This document shows positions 10,337 to 18,199 of a stretch of DNA of 64,000 nt, one piece after another. The position numbers were made by a program, and so were the translations under genes. The DNA comes from JAEUJM01 sp044221555 (lineage in GTDB: Bacteria > Actinomycetota > Acidimicrobiia > Acidimicrobiales > DATDAH01). Where the stretch lies: positions 8,619-72,618 of the forward strand of contig JBGAOY010000023.1 in assembly GCA_044221555.1 (NCBI GenBank), given 5' to 3'. The notes under the pieces are model-generated. The model saw nothing but the letters and a program-made list of their open reading frames with translations, was not told the DNA's origin and searched no databases. How positions within the stretch are numbered: position 1 is the stretch's first letter; each line of letters begins with the position of its first letter.

Positions 10337-11575
10337 GTGAACCTGGACTTCTGCGACACCACGCTCTACGACGACCCGTGGGACACCTACCGCCGGCTGC
10401 GCGAGCAGGACACGCTGTACCGCGACGAGGTCAATGGCCTCTGGGTGGCGGCCCGCTACGACGACGTGTTCGAGATCTCGCGCGACCCCGGCCGCTACAT
10501 CACCAGCAACGGGGTGCGGCCCAAGTTGAAGGCGCCCCTGTCGTTGCTGTGCGAGGACGACCCCGAGCACACCCGCCAGCGCCGCATGATCAACCGGGGC
10601 TTCACCCCTCGCCGGGTGCGCGACCTGATGCCCCACATCCGGGAGCTGAGCAACCAGATCATCGACGACATCGGTGACCGGGGCGAGATCGACTTCGTGG
10701 AGGACTTCGCCATCCACGTGCCGCTGATCGTGATCTGCGAGTTGATGGGGCTCGATCCCGAGACCCGCCTGAAGATGTACCGGTGGTCGGACGAGATGAT
10801 GGCCGGCGACGGCCACGTCGACCCCGACGACCCCGTGCTGCAACGCGCCGGTGAGGCCTTCGTCGAGTACAGCGTGATGTGCAGCGAGCTCATCGCCCAG
10901 CGGCGACGCGAGCCGGCCGACGACCTCATCTCGATCCTCACCGAGAAGTTCGACGAGGGCGAGTTGGGCCACGACGAGTTCCGCGACCTCGCCGGTGAGC
11001 CGGTGCGCCGCGACCCTCTGGGCGACGACGAGCTGAACCTGTTCCTCACCGTGCTGTTGATCGCCGGCAACGAGACCACCCGCAACGCGATCACGGGCGG
11101 GATGCTGGCCCTGAGCCGGTTCCCCGAGGAGCGTCAGCGCCTCGTCGACAACCTCGACGACGACGCCTTCGTCGACCTGGCCGTGGACGAGCTGATCCGG
11201 TGGGTGAGCCCCGTGATCGGCTTCACCCGCACCGTCACCGAGGACCACGAGCGTCGGGGCACGCGGCTGCGGGCCGGCGACGAGGTGCTGATGCTCTACC
11301 AGTCGGCCAACCGCGACGCCTCGGTCTTCGACCGGCCGGACGAGCTCATACTCGACCGCGACCCCAACCCCCACCTGGCCTTCGGCATCGGCCCCCACTT
11401 CTGCCTGGGCGCCAACCTGGCCCGGCTCGAGGTCAAGACGGTCTTCCAGGAGCTGTTCCGGCGCCTGCCGGACATCCACGTGCCGGACGACGCCCGCCGC
11501 ACCCGAGGGGCGTCGGGGCTGGTGATCGCCTTGCAGCACCTGCCGGCCCGCTTCACACCCATCGAGGCGGCATGA
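10337..11575 (+). CDS. Cytochrome P450
   Basis: 412-aa soluble bacterial P450 monooxygenase. I-helix oxygen-activation motif LLIAGNETTRN (AGxET), K-helix ExxR in VDELIRW, and heme-thiolate loop FGIGPHFCLGANLARLE with the Cys ligand. GTG start 29 bp after the deacylase. It lies in the putative KstR-controlled operon next to an aldehyde dehydrogenase, consistent with stepwise oxidation of an alkyl or steroid-like substrate; that substrate is inferred from context only. No ferredoxin gene is adjacent, so redox partners must be encoded elsewhere. Confidence 0.95.
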   Translation: MNLDFCDTTLYDDPWDTYRRLREQDTLYRDEVNGLWVAARYDDVFEISRDPGRYITSNGVRPKLKAPLSLLCEDDPEHTRQRRMINRGFTPRRVRDLMPHIRELSNQIIDDIGDRGEIDFVEDFAIHVPLIVICELMGLDPETRLKMYRWSDEMMAGDGHVDPDDPVLQRAGEAFVEYSVMCSELIAQRRREPADDLISILTEKFDEGELGHDEFRDLAGEPVRRDPLGDDELNLFLTVLLIAGNETTRNAITGGMLALSRFPEERQRLVDNLDDDAFVDLAVDELIRWVSPVIGFTRTVTEDHERRGTRLRAGDEVLMLYQSANRDASVFDRPDELILDRDPNPHLAFGIGPHFCLGANLARLEVKTVFQELFRRLPDIHVPDDARRTRGASGLVIALQHLPARFTPIEAA

Positions 11576-11612
11576 CCGGCCGCCGCGCCCAGGACGAGAC
11601 GGAGGGCCCGGG

Positions 11613-13076
11613 ATGCTCCTGACCGAACCGACCCGGCTCTGCATCGGCGGCGCCTGGGTGGAGGGTGGCGACGGCACCTACCCGGTGGTGAACCCGTCCA
11701 CCGAGCAGGTGGTGGGCCTCGCGGCCGAGGCCTCGGAGGACGACGCCCGGGCCGCGGCGGCGGCCGCCGCGGCCGCCTTCCCGGCGTGGTCGTGCACCAC
11801 GCCGGAGGAGCGGGCCGCCCTGTTGTCCCGCGTGGCCGACCTGCTCGAGGAGCGGCGCGACGAGCTGGTGCCGCTCGTGCAGGCGGAGACCGGTGCCACC
11901 CTGCGGGTCACCAAGACCATGCAGGTGCCCCAGGCCGTGGTGCGGTTCCGGCGCTACGCCAGCGGTGCCCTCGAGCCCCGCGAGGTGTTGATCCCGCCGG
12001 GCGAGTCGCCGGCCACGGCCCTCGCGCCCGGCGGGCTGATCAGCGCAGTGGCCCGGCGCGAGCCCGTGGGCGTGGTCACCGCCATCACCTCGTTCAACTT
12101 CCCGCTGACCAACGTGGCCGGCAAGATCTGCCCGGCTCTCGCCATGGGCAACACCGTGGTGGTGAAGCCCGCGCCGCAAGACCCCTTGGCGGTGGCCGTG
12201 CTGGTCGAGATCATGCACGAGGCCGGCTTCCCGCCCGGGGTGGTGAACCTGGTCACCTCGTCGGCGCCCGGCCCGTCGGAGGCGCTGGTGGCGTCGCCCG
12301 ACGTGGACATGATCAGCTTCACGGGCAGCACGGGCGTGGGCGTGCGCATCACCGAGGTGGGCGCCCCCACCATGAAGCGCCTGCTCCTCGAGTTGGGCGG
12401 CAAGGGCGCAAGCCTGATCTTCGACGACGCCGACCTGGATGCGGCAGTGGCGGGCACCGCCTCGACCTGGGCCTTCCACTCGGGGCAGATCTGCACCGCG
12501 CCCACCCGCGTGCTGGTGCAGCGCGCGGTGTACGACGAGGTGGTCGAGCGCCTGGCCAAGTCGGCCGGCGCCCTGAAGATCGGCGACCCGCTGGCCCGCG
12601 ACACCGTCGTGGGCCCGCTGATCACCGAGGCGCACCGCGAGCGCGTGCGTGGGTGCATCGCCATCGGGGTCGACGAGGGTGCCTCGCTGGTGGCGGGCGG
12701 TGAGACGGCCCTTCCCGGCACCGGCTGGTACGTGGCCCCGACGTTGCTGGCCGACGGCCGAGCCGACATGCGCATCGTGCAGGAGGAGGTGTTCGGACCG
12801 GTCGTGGTGGCGATGGCCTTCGACGAGGAGGACGAGGGCATCGCGCTGGCCAACGGCACCGCGTTCGGGCTCTACGACTACGTGTGGGCGGCCGACCCGG
12901 GGCGGGCCTATCGGGTGGCCGGCGCCCTGCGCAGCGGCAACGTGGGCATCAACACCCTTCAGCGCAACCACGAGGCCCCGTTCGGCGGCTTCAAGATGAG
13001 CGGCGTCGGCCGCGACGGCGGATCGTTCGGTCTGCACGCCTACAGCGAGCTGAAGTCGATGGTCTGGTCGACCTGA
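11613..13076 (+). CDS. NAD(P)-dependent aldehyde dehydrogenase
   Basis: 487-aa ALDH-superfamily enzyme that oxidises an aldehyde to the acid. Cofactor region ITSFNFPLTN and KPAPQDPLA; Rossmann FTGSTGVG; catalytic Glu in LLELGGKGASLIFDDADL; catalytic Cys in FHSGQICTAPTRV; C-terminal NHEAPFGGFKMSGVGRDGG. ATG start with cccggg upstream, 37 bp after the P450. It probably oxidises the aldehyde produced by the P450 or a later step of the same pathway. Length is normal for the family. Confidence 0.95.
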   Translation: MLLTEPTRLCIGGAWVEGGDGTYPVVNPSTEQVVGLAAEASEDDARAAAAAAAAAFPAWSCTTPEERAALLSRVADLLEERRDELVPLVQAETGATLRVTKTMQVPQAVVRFRRYASGALEPREVLIPPGESPATALAPGGLISAVARREPVGVVTAITSFNFPLTNVAGKICPALAMGNTVVVKPAPQDPLAVAVLVEIMHEAGFPPGVVNLVTSSAPGPSEALVASPDVDMISFTGSTGVGVRITEVGAPTMKRLLLELGGKGASLIFDDADLDAAVAGTASTWAFHSGQICTAPTRVLVQRAVYDEVVERLAKSAGALKIGDPLARDTVVGPLITEAHRERVRGCIAIGVDEGASLVAGGETALPGTGWYVAPTLLADGRADMRIVQEEVFGPVVVAMAFDEEDEGIALANGTAFGLYDYVWAADPGRAYRVAGALRSGNVGINTLQRNHEAPFGGFKMSGVGRDGGSFGLHAYSELKSMVWST

Positions 13077-13141
13077 GCGAGGCCGCGCCACCACCCGTCC
13101 CCTGCCCTCAGCCGGGCGCCGTCCGCTACGGTCGTCCCCCT

Positions 13142-13279
13142 ATGAAGACGGCACGACGAGCACTGGTGGCCCTGGGCGTGGCGGGGTTGTTCGCCGCCGT
13201 CCTGCGACTGCGGGGCACCGGCGGCACTCCTCCCAAGGGCGGGGGCTGGCGGGAGCTGTCGGGCCCCGACCTCACGTGA
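13142..13279 (+). CDS. Small predicted membrane protein (45 aa)
   Basis: Short ORF starting MKTARRALVALGVAGLFAAV and ending in a Gly/Pro-rich tail (GGTPPKGGGWRELSGPDLT). It has a basic N-terminus and one predicted membrane helix (ALVALGVAGLFAAVLRL). No family assigned. The high-GC third positions and membrane-protein composition favour a real gene, but there is no obvious Shine-Dalgarno. It lies 65 bp after the aldehyde dehydrogenase and may be in the same transcript. Confidence 0.5.
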   Translation: MKTARRALVALGVAGLFAAVLRLRGTGGTPPKGGGWRELSGPDLT

Positions 13280-13337
13280 CGCCACCCCCTGTGCCCCCAA
13301 ACCCGCGGTGTGCCGCCCGCCTGGGATCGAGCCCGGC

Positions 13338-13388
13338 ATGAGGTCGCAGCCGAGATGAGGTCGCAGCCGAGATGAGGTCGCACCCGAG
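13338..13388 (+). repeat. Three 17-bp tandem units forming ATGA-coupled mini-ORFs
   Basis: Units start at 13338, 13355 and 13372 (ATGAGGTCGCAGCCGAG; the third has one change). Each reads as ATG plus five codons (MRSQPR or MRSHPR) whose TGA overlaps the ATG of the next unit. The third unit's TGA overlaps the ATG of the gene at 13389. The period is 3n-1, so each unit re-initiates in a new frame. Confidence 0.85.
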
Positions 13389-14375
13389 ATGAAGGTCATC
13401 GTGGTGGGCGTGGGCGCCACCGGCGCCCGGGCCACCCGACAACTCGCGGCCACCGACTCGGTCGAGTCGGTGCTCGTCGCCGACGCCGACCCGGACCGGG
13501 CCGCCGCCCTGCACGACGCCATCCCTGATCGGGTGACGGCCGTCGACCTGGCCGACGTCGACGGGTGCGAGGTCGACGTCGCCGTGTTGGCCGCGCCGAG
13601 CGGCCAGCACGTGGCAATGGCCCGCTCGTTCGTCGGCCGCGGTGTCGGGGTCGTGTCGACCAGCGACGGGGTGGACGACGTGCGCGACCTGCTGGCCCTC
13701 GACCCCTGGTGCCGGGACCTGGGGGTGGCGGTGGCGGTCGGCGCCGCCTTCTCGCCGGGGTTCAGCTGCCTGCTGGTGCGCCACGCCGCGGCGATGTTCG
13801 ACCAGGTCGACGAGGTGCACGTGGCCAAGCTGGGCACGGGCGGCCCGGCCTGCGCCCGCCAGCACCATCGCGCCCTCGGCGGCATCGGCATCGACTGGCG
13901 CGACGGTGCCTGGCTCGAGCGCCCCGCGGGGTCGGGACGGGAGCTGTGCTGGTTCCCCGACCCGGTGGGCGGCGCGGACTGCTACCGGGCGGCGCTGCCC
14001 GATGCCCTCCTGATCAAGCCCGCCTTCCCCGATGCCGAGCGGGTCACCGCCCGCCTGGCCGCCACCCGCCGCGACCGCCTCACCGCCCGCCTGCCGATGC
14101 TGCGACCGCCCCACCCCGAGGGCGGCCCGGGGGCGTTGCGGGTCGAGGTGCGGGGCCGAGTGGGCGACCGGCGCGACGTCAAGGTGCTCGGTGCCATCGA
14201 TCGGCCCGCGGTGGGGGCCGGCGCGGTGGCGGCGGTGGCCGCGCTGTGGCTCGCCGAGGGGCGGGTCCCTCCCGGCAGCGCCGGGCTGGCCGAGGTCACC
14301 GACGGGTTGGCCTTCGCCGCCGAACTGGCTCGCCGGGGCGTGCGGGCGGCGGTGTTCGAGGGCAGCACCCCCTGA
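13389..14375 (+). CDS. NAD(P)-binding dihydrodipicolinate reductase/saccharopine dehydrogenase-like protein
   Basis: 328-aa Rossmann-fold protein. The N-terminus MKVIVVGVGATGARATRQLA gives the GxGxxG dinucleotide loop, followed by an acidic VADADPDR at the end of beta 2, favouring NAD(H). A central region SPGFSCLLVRHAAAMFDQVDEVHVAKLGTGG resembles the catalytic half of dihydrodipicolinate reductase/saccharopine reductase-like proteins. The reaction is not known. The start is fixed at the ATG following the 17-bp repeat ladder, whose last mini-ORF overlaps it. It may belong to the preceding catabolic operon. Confidence 0.75.
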   Translation: MKVIVVGVGATGARATRQLAATDSVESVLVADADPDRAAALHDAIPDRVTAVDLADVDGCEVDVAVLAAPSGQHVAMARSFVGRGVGVVSTSDGVDDVRDLLALDPWCRDLGVAVAVGAAFSPGFSCLLVRHAAAMFDQVDEVHVAKLGTGGPACARQHHRALGGIGIDWRDGAWLERPAGSGRELCWFPDPVGGADCYRAALPDALLIKPAFPDAERVTARLAATRRDRLTARLPMLRPPHPEGGPGALRVEVRGRVGDRRDVKVLGAIDRPAVGAGAVAAVAALWLAEGRVPPGSAGLAEVTDGLAFAAELARRGVRAAVFEGSTP

Positions 14376-14462
14376 GCCCGCCTCAGGTCGCGATGCCACG
14401 GACGTGCCCTTCGGGGGTGAATCACATTGGTGGTATTTAGGTCAAATGAACTAGGGCAGGAA

Positions 14463-14529
14463 TTACATCAATGTAACTTGGAGAAATCTGGGGATTTCTT
14501 CTAAAGCTTTCAGCGTGTGTGGTCGTTAC
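14463..14529 (+). promoter_or_regulatory. AT-rich promoter with two palindromes and a sigma-28/WhiG-like box
   Basis: This stretch is markedly AT-rich for the window. TTACATcaATGTAA (14463-14476) is a perfect inverted repeat. AGAAATCtgggGATTTCT (14482-14499) is a second. They are followed by TAAAGCTT (14502-14509) and, 12 nt on, GTCGTTAC (14522-14529). The last pair resembles the FliA/WhiG promoter (TAAA...GCCGATAA), with good -35 and partial -10 agreement, suggesting autoregulation of the sigma gene. Activity is inferred. Confidence 0.5.
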
Positions 14530-14564
14530 TCCGACGTTGGTTCAACCAGGAGGGGCGATACACG

Positions 14565-15473
14565 ATGGGCGATACACCAGATTCAGCACGGTTGATCGAA
14601 GAGCACCTACCGCTCGTTCGACACATCGTGTTCCAAGTGGCCGTGCACTTCCCACGCCACGTCGACCGCGACGAGCTGGCCCGGGCCGGCGCACTGGGAC
14701 TGGTCGAGGCGGCCCGCCGCTACGACGAGGCCCGGGGTGTGCCGTTCGACCGGTTCGCCGCCCAACGCATCCGTGGCGCGATCCTCGACGCCGTCCGAGC
14801 CGCCGACTGGGCGCCGCGCTCGGTACGGACCCTGGCTCGCAAGCTGGAAGCGGCCGAGCAGCGACTGGCCACCGAGCTGGGACGGGTGCCGTCGCTGCGG
14901 GAGATGGCCGACGACCTCGGCATCACCCTGGCCGAGCTGTCGAAGCTGCAGGACCGGTTGTTCCGCTCGGTGGTGCTCGCCCTCGAGCACGAGGTCACCG
15001 ACGACGTGGACGAGGACCTCACCCTCGTCGACGTGCTGGTCGACCGCACCGCGGTCGAGCCGCTCGAGGAGCTCGAGACCCGCGAGCTGCACGCCTATCT
15101 GCGTGATGCCGTCGAGCTGCTGCCCGAGCGCCAGCGTCTGGTGATCGTGGGGTACTTCCTCGAGAACCGCACCTCGCTCGAGCTGGCCACCTTCCTCGGG
15201 GTCACCGAGTCCCGCATCAGCCAGCTCCGCTCCGAGGCGCTGGCCATGCTGAAAGAGGGCATCGAGCGCCAGTACGACAACCCCGAGGTCAGCGTGGACG
15301 AGCCCGTGGGCCGGGTGGCCAAGCGCAAGGCCAGCTACGCCGACGCCATCGGTGGCGCCAGCGGCTGGAAGAGCCGCCTCGACCAGATGGAGACCGACGA
15401 CGTGGAGGAGGAGGACGCCGTACCGGTCGGCGTCCGGTACAACAGCCTCGCCGCCCGGGTCCCCGCGGTGTAA
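14565..15473 (+). CDS. RNA polymerase sigma factor, FliA/WhiG (sigma-28) type
   Basis: 302-aa group 3 sigma factor that directs core RNA polymerase to a special promoter set (motility or development genes in the family). Region 2 is near residues 12-80 (LVRHIVFQVAVHFPRHVDRD then ELARAGALGLVEAARRYD and FAAQRIRGAILDAVR). Region 3 follows (RVPSLREMADDLGITLAEL), and region 4 helix-turn-helix is about 183-235 (ELLPERQRLVIVGYFLENRT then SLELATFLGVTESRISQLRS). The last roughly 60 residues form an acidic tail beyond the usual family end. ATG 14565 was chosen over the in-frame start at 14517 because of aggagg 9 nt upstream. A putative own-type promoter lies just upstream. No flagellar genes are in the window. 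Confidence 0.9.
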   Translation: MGDTPDSARLIEEHLPLVRHIVFQVAVHFPRHVDRDELARAGALGLVEAARRYDEARGVPFDRFAAQRIRGAILDAVRAADWAPRSVRTLARKLEAAEQRLATELGRVPSLREMADDLGITLAELSKLQDRLFRSVVLALEHEVTDDVDEDLTLVDVLVDRTAVEPLEELETRELHAYLRDAVELLPERQRLVIVGYFLENRTSLELATFLGVTESRISQLRSEALAMLKEGIERQYDNPEVSVDEPVGRVAKRKASYADAIGGASGWKSRLDQMETDDVEEEDAVPVGVRYNSLAARVPAV

Positions 15474-15484
15474 GCATGTAATCC

Positions 15485-16003
15485 ATGGGGTCGTCGGAGC
15501 CGAGCGAGATCGTCGCCTGGTTCCTTGCCCGCCTCCCACAGGACTGGTTCAACGGCGAACCGAGCGTCCGGGTCGATCGCGAGGAGATCCTCGTGGTCGG
15601 CCCGTTGCGCGTCCCCGGCGACGGCGCGGGCGGCGCCGCCGCGATCGAGCGCCGGCACTGCATCGCCGCGTTCCGCGAGGAGACCCGCGACCACCGCATG
15701 GCCATCGCCGCGGAGGCCGAGGCGGTGTGGGGGCGCAAGGTGTCGTGGGGGGTGTGCTGCGGTGAGCACGACGAGCACTTCACCACCCTCAGCACGCCGG
15801 TGATGACCCGCCTGCGCATGGACGAGCGCGAGGTGCTCGACACCCTGATCGAGGCGGGCGTGGCCCGCAGCCGCAGCGAGGCCCTGGCCTGGTGCGTGCG
15901 CCTGGTGGGCCATCACGAGGCCGACTGGATCGCCCGCCTGCGCGAGGCCGTCGTGGCGGTGCACGAGGCCCGGGCCTCGGGCCCCGTGCAGCCCGGAGAC
16001 TGA
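15485..16003 (+). CDS. Conserved hypothetical protein (172 aa)
   Basis: Not recognised. It begins MGSSEPSEIVAWFLARLPQD and has two parts. The first is a possible alpha/beta domain with a Cys pair (VCCGEH). The C-terminal helical stretch (DEREVLDTLIEAGVARSRSE then ALAWCVRLV) resembles a ribbon-helix-helix or coiled dimer segment, as in proteins that keep a conserved LIEAGVARSRSEAL pattern. It lies 11 bp after the sigma factor on the same strand, so co-transcription and a regulatory or anti-sigma role are possible but unproven. Confidence 0.65.
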   Translation: MGSSEPSEIVAWFLARLPQDWFNGEPSVRVDREEILVVGPLRVPGDGAGGAAAIERRHCIAAFREETRDHRMAIAAEAEAVWGRKVSWGVCCGEHDEHFTTLSTPVMTRLRMDEREVLDTLIEAGVARSRSEALAWCVRLVGHHEADWIARLREAVVAVHEARASGPVQPGD

Positions 16004-16022
16004 TCGACGCCGGTCGGGTGGG

Positions 16023-17303
16023 TCAGGTCCAGAGATCGGCGATTGGCAGGCCGTAGAGGCGGTCGCCCAGCGTCACCCGGCGGTCACCCGTGTGGAAGAC
16101 CACACCGGCGATGAAGTCCTCGCCGACCCGGTCGAGCCGGTCTCTCAGCGTTGCCATCGGAGCGGCGTCAGCGACCCGGGGCACGGTGGAGGACTTGACT
16201 TCGACGGCAAGGACGCGCCCGTCGGGCGCTTCGACGACCGCGTCGACCTCGAGGCCGCCCCGATCTCGGAGGTGGTGAAGGCGAGCCGACGTGTCCGACC
16301 AGGTGAGCTGCTTGGCGATCTCGTTAACCACGAAGGTCTCCATGAGGGGTCCGACGGAGGGGTCGTTGAGCCGCGAGAGTGCCTCTGGAGACTTGCCGAC
16401 GACGGCCGCCGCCAACCCAGTGTCACAGGCATGCAGCTTCGGTCGTCGCACCACCTTGGCGGCGACGTTCCGACTCCACGCCGGAAGTCGGTGCACGAGG
16501 AAGGTGGTTTCCATCCAGGGCTCGTAGATCTCCGCGGTGGCCCGGTTGATACCGAGCCGTTCGGCGAGTCGCGAGACGATGAGCTCGGCGCCGGTGGTCG
16601 AGAGGAGCAGGCGGGCCATGGCGAGGAGCGCGTCGACCCGCCGTAGGTCACTTGCGGTCTCGACTTCCCGGCGAAGCACGGTCTCGACGTAGCGTTCGAA
16701 CCAACGCCGCCGTGCCCGCTCGTTCAGTTGCTGTGCCTCTGGGTAGCCGCCCTTGCAAAGCAGGTCGAGATAGTCGGCGCGCGAGGGCGTGGGGCCCCGG
16801 TGGTCGACCAGACCCATCGGCACGGAGAAGGCCCGATCGACGAGGTCGTCTCTGCCGCTGGTGAGTTCGCCCATGGAAAGTGGCCACAGGGTGATGAGGT
16901 CGATTCGGCCCGCGAGGCTCTCGGTGATGGCCGGCGTGGTGAGGAAGTTCGTCGATCCGGTCAGTACGTACTGTCCTGTCGATCGGGAGCGATCGAGTCG
17001 TTGCTTGAGCGCCAGCAGGAGCGGGTCGCCAGCTCGCTGCACCTCGTCTATCACCGCCGGTACGCCAAGCGCGTCGAGGAACAAGGACGGGTCGTCGATT
17101 GCTGCGCTGAGGTCTTCCTCGCGATCGAGTGTGACCGTGGCTGCGCCAACCCGCTCGGCCAGCAGCGTGGCCAGGGTGGATTTCCCAACCTGCCGGGCCC
17201 CTTGGACGACGACGGCGCGGAAGGCGGTGAGTGAATCAGCCGCAGCCCCAGTAGCTCGCCGTGGGATCAGATCGTCCGGCACGAGGTCCGACCGTAAGTC
17301 CAA
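16023..17303 (-). CDS. AAA-type ATPase with DUF4143 domain
   Basis: 426-aa P-loop ATPase of the large AAA_14/DUF4143 family of unknown role. Walker A VVVQGARQVGKST, Walker B PAVIDEVQRAGDP, sensor YVLTGSTNFLTTP. The C-terminal DUF4143 region includes LIVSRLAERLGINRATAEIY (winged-helix-like), FLVHRLPAWS and a nuclease-like DRGGLEVDAVVEAPDGRVLA followed by VEVKSS. The D...E-x-K spacing recalls PD-(D/E)XK folds. Third codon positions and GC are more relaxed than in neighbours and it stands alone between unrelated genes, suggesting horizontal acquisition. The upstream 130 bp (17304-17430) is AT-rich and holds its likely promoter. Confidence 0.88.
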   Translation of the reverse strand: MDLRSDLVPDDLIPRRATGAAADSLTAFRAVVVQGARQVGKSTLATLLAERVGAATVTLDREEDLSAAIDDPSLFLDALGVPAVIDEVQRAGDPLLLALKQRLDRSRSTGQYVLTGSTNFLTTPAITESLAGRIDLITLWPLSMGELTSGRDDLVDRAFSVPMGLVDHRGPTPSRADYLDLLCKGGYPEAQQLNERARRRWFERYVETVLRREVETASDLRRVDALLAMARLLLSTTGAELIVSRLAERLGINRATAEIYEPWMETTFLVHRLPAWSRNVAAKVVRRPKLHACDTGLAAAVVGKSPEALSRLNDPSVGPLMETFVVNEIAKQLTWSDTSARLHHLRDRGGLEVDAVVEAPDGRVLAVEVKSSTVPRVADAAPMATLRDRLDRVGEDFIAGVVFHTGDRRVTLGDRLYGLPIADLWT

Positions 17304-17439
17304 ATCATCAAAACGTCCACTATCTAACCAACAAAATGTCCGATTGGTCTTCCGCTATTCGTCGCCGCGCTGCCGCTCAGGGCTCCCGACGACTCCCGAG
17401 GTCGTCGTCCTTGTGCCGGCGGGTGAGGCCGGCAGGCGG

Positions 17440-18195
17440 TCAGATCCGGACCTGGGACTGCCAGTGGTCGACGACGCCGGCGTCGCCGAAGACCTCGAGG
17501 CGCGACGGCGGTATGCGGTTCCACAGCAGGAGCAGCAGGTCGGAGGCCGACCCCCGCACGGCGGCGTCGCCCTTGGCGTGACCGCGCGCCCACGCGAGCC
17601 CGTCGGGCCCGAAGGTGGCGGTCCACTCGCCGCTGCCCTCGGCCAGGCCCTCGTCGGTGGCGTGCAGGTGCAGCGTCTGGCCCTCGCCCGTGACCCGGGC
17701 GCCGAGGCGGGGGACGAACACCTCGAAGAGCTCGTCGATGCCGTCGACCGCGAGGTCGCGGTCGACCGGTGCGGGGGTGCCGCCCGCGCTGTCGACGTCC
17801 CACCGGTGCACGGCGGTCTCGTGGGCGCGGCGGCGTGTCCAGAACGCCAGCGGGTGGTCGGGGCCCCCGAACGTCCATCCCCGGGCCTCCGGGCCGAGGG
17901 CGGCCAGGGCGTCGGTCAGCGCCTCCGACGACTCGACGAACCAGGCCAGCAGGCGCGCCTCGTCGGTGGTGTCGGGGTCGGGGCCCAGCGCCTCGAGGGC
18001 GGCGTGGCCGTCGAGGCCGTCGCGCACGATGCCGGCGGTCCACCGGTTGCCCTGGCCGACGTGCACCACCACCTCGGCCACGGTCCAGTCGTCCACCGCG
18101 GGGATGGCCGCGGTGAGGTTGCCGGCCGCGGCGGCCGCGAGCGCCTCACACTCGCGCCGCAGCCCGTCGAGCAACTCGTCGTCGGGGAGGGGCAC
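17440..18195 (-). CDS. Maleylpyruvate isomerase (MDMPI) family mycothiol-dependent enzyme
   Basis: 251-aa DinB-fold protein with an N-terminal four-helix metal-binding domain: DDELLDGLRRECEALAAAAA, then VDDWTVAEVVVHVGQGNRW with a conserved His, and later RRRAHETAVHRWDVDSAGG with the other His ligands. The C-terminal domain is an SCP2/MDMPI_C-like fold. Family members use mycothiol, the actinobacterial thiol, for isomerisation or conjugation; the substrate is unknown. It lies 4 bp from the P-type ATPase gene upstream on the same strand, so they may be co-transcribed. Confidence 0.85.
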   Translation of the reverse strand: MPLPDDELLDGLRRECEALAAAAAGNLTAAIPAVDDWTVAEVVVHVGQGNRWTAGIVRDGLDGHAALEALGPDPDTTDEARLLAWFVESSEALTDALAALGPEARGWTFGGPDHPLAFWTRRRAHETAVHRWDVDSAGGTPAPVDRDLAVDGIDELFEVFVPRLGARVTGEGQTLHLHATDEGLAEGSGEWTATFGPDGLAWARGHAKGDAAVRGSASDLLLLLWNRIPPSRLEVFGDAGVVDHWQSQVRI

Positions 18196-18199
18196 CGCC

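Noticed and set aside
13338..13388. Plain minisatellite without meaning
   Set aside because: Possible, but the exact ATGA overlap at every junction including the gene start makes a translational role more likely; kept as a finding.
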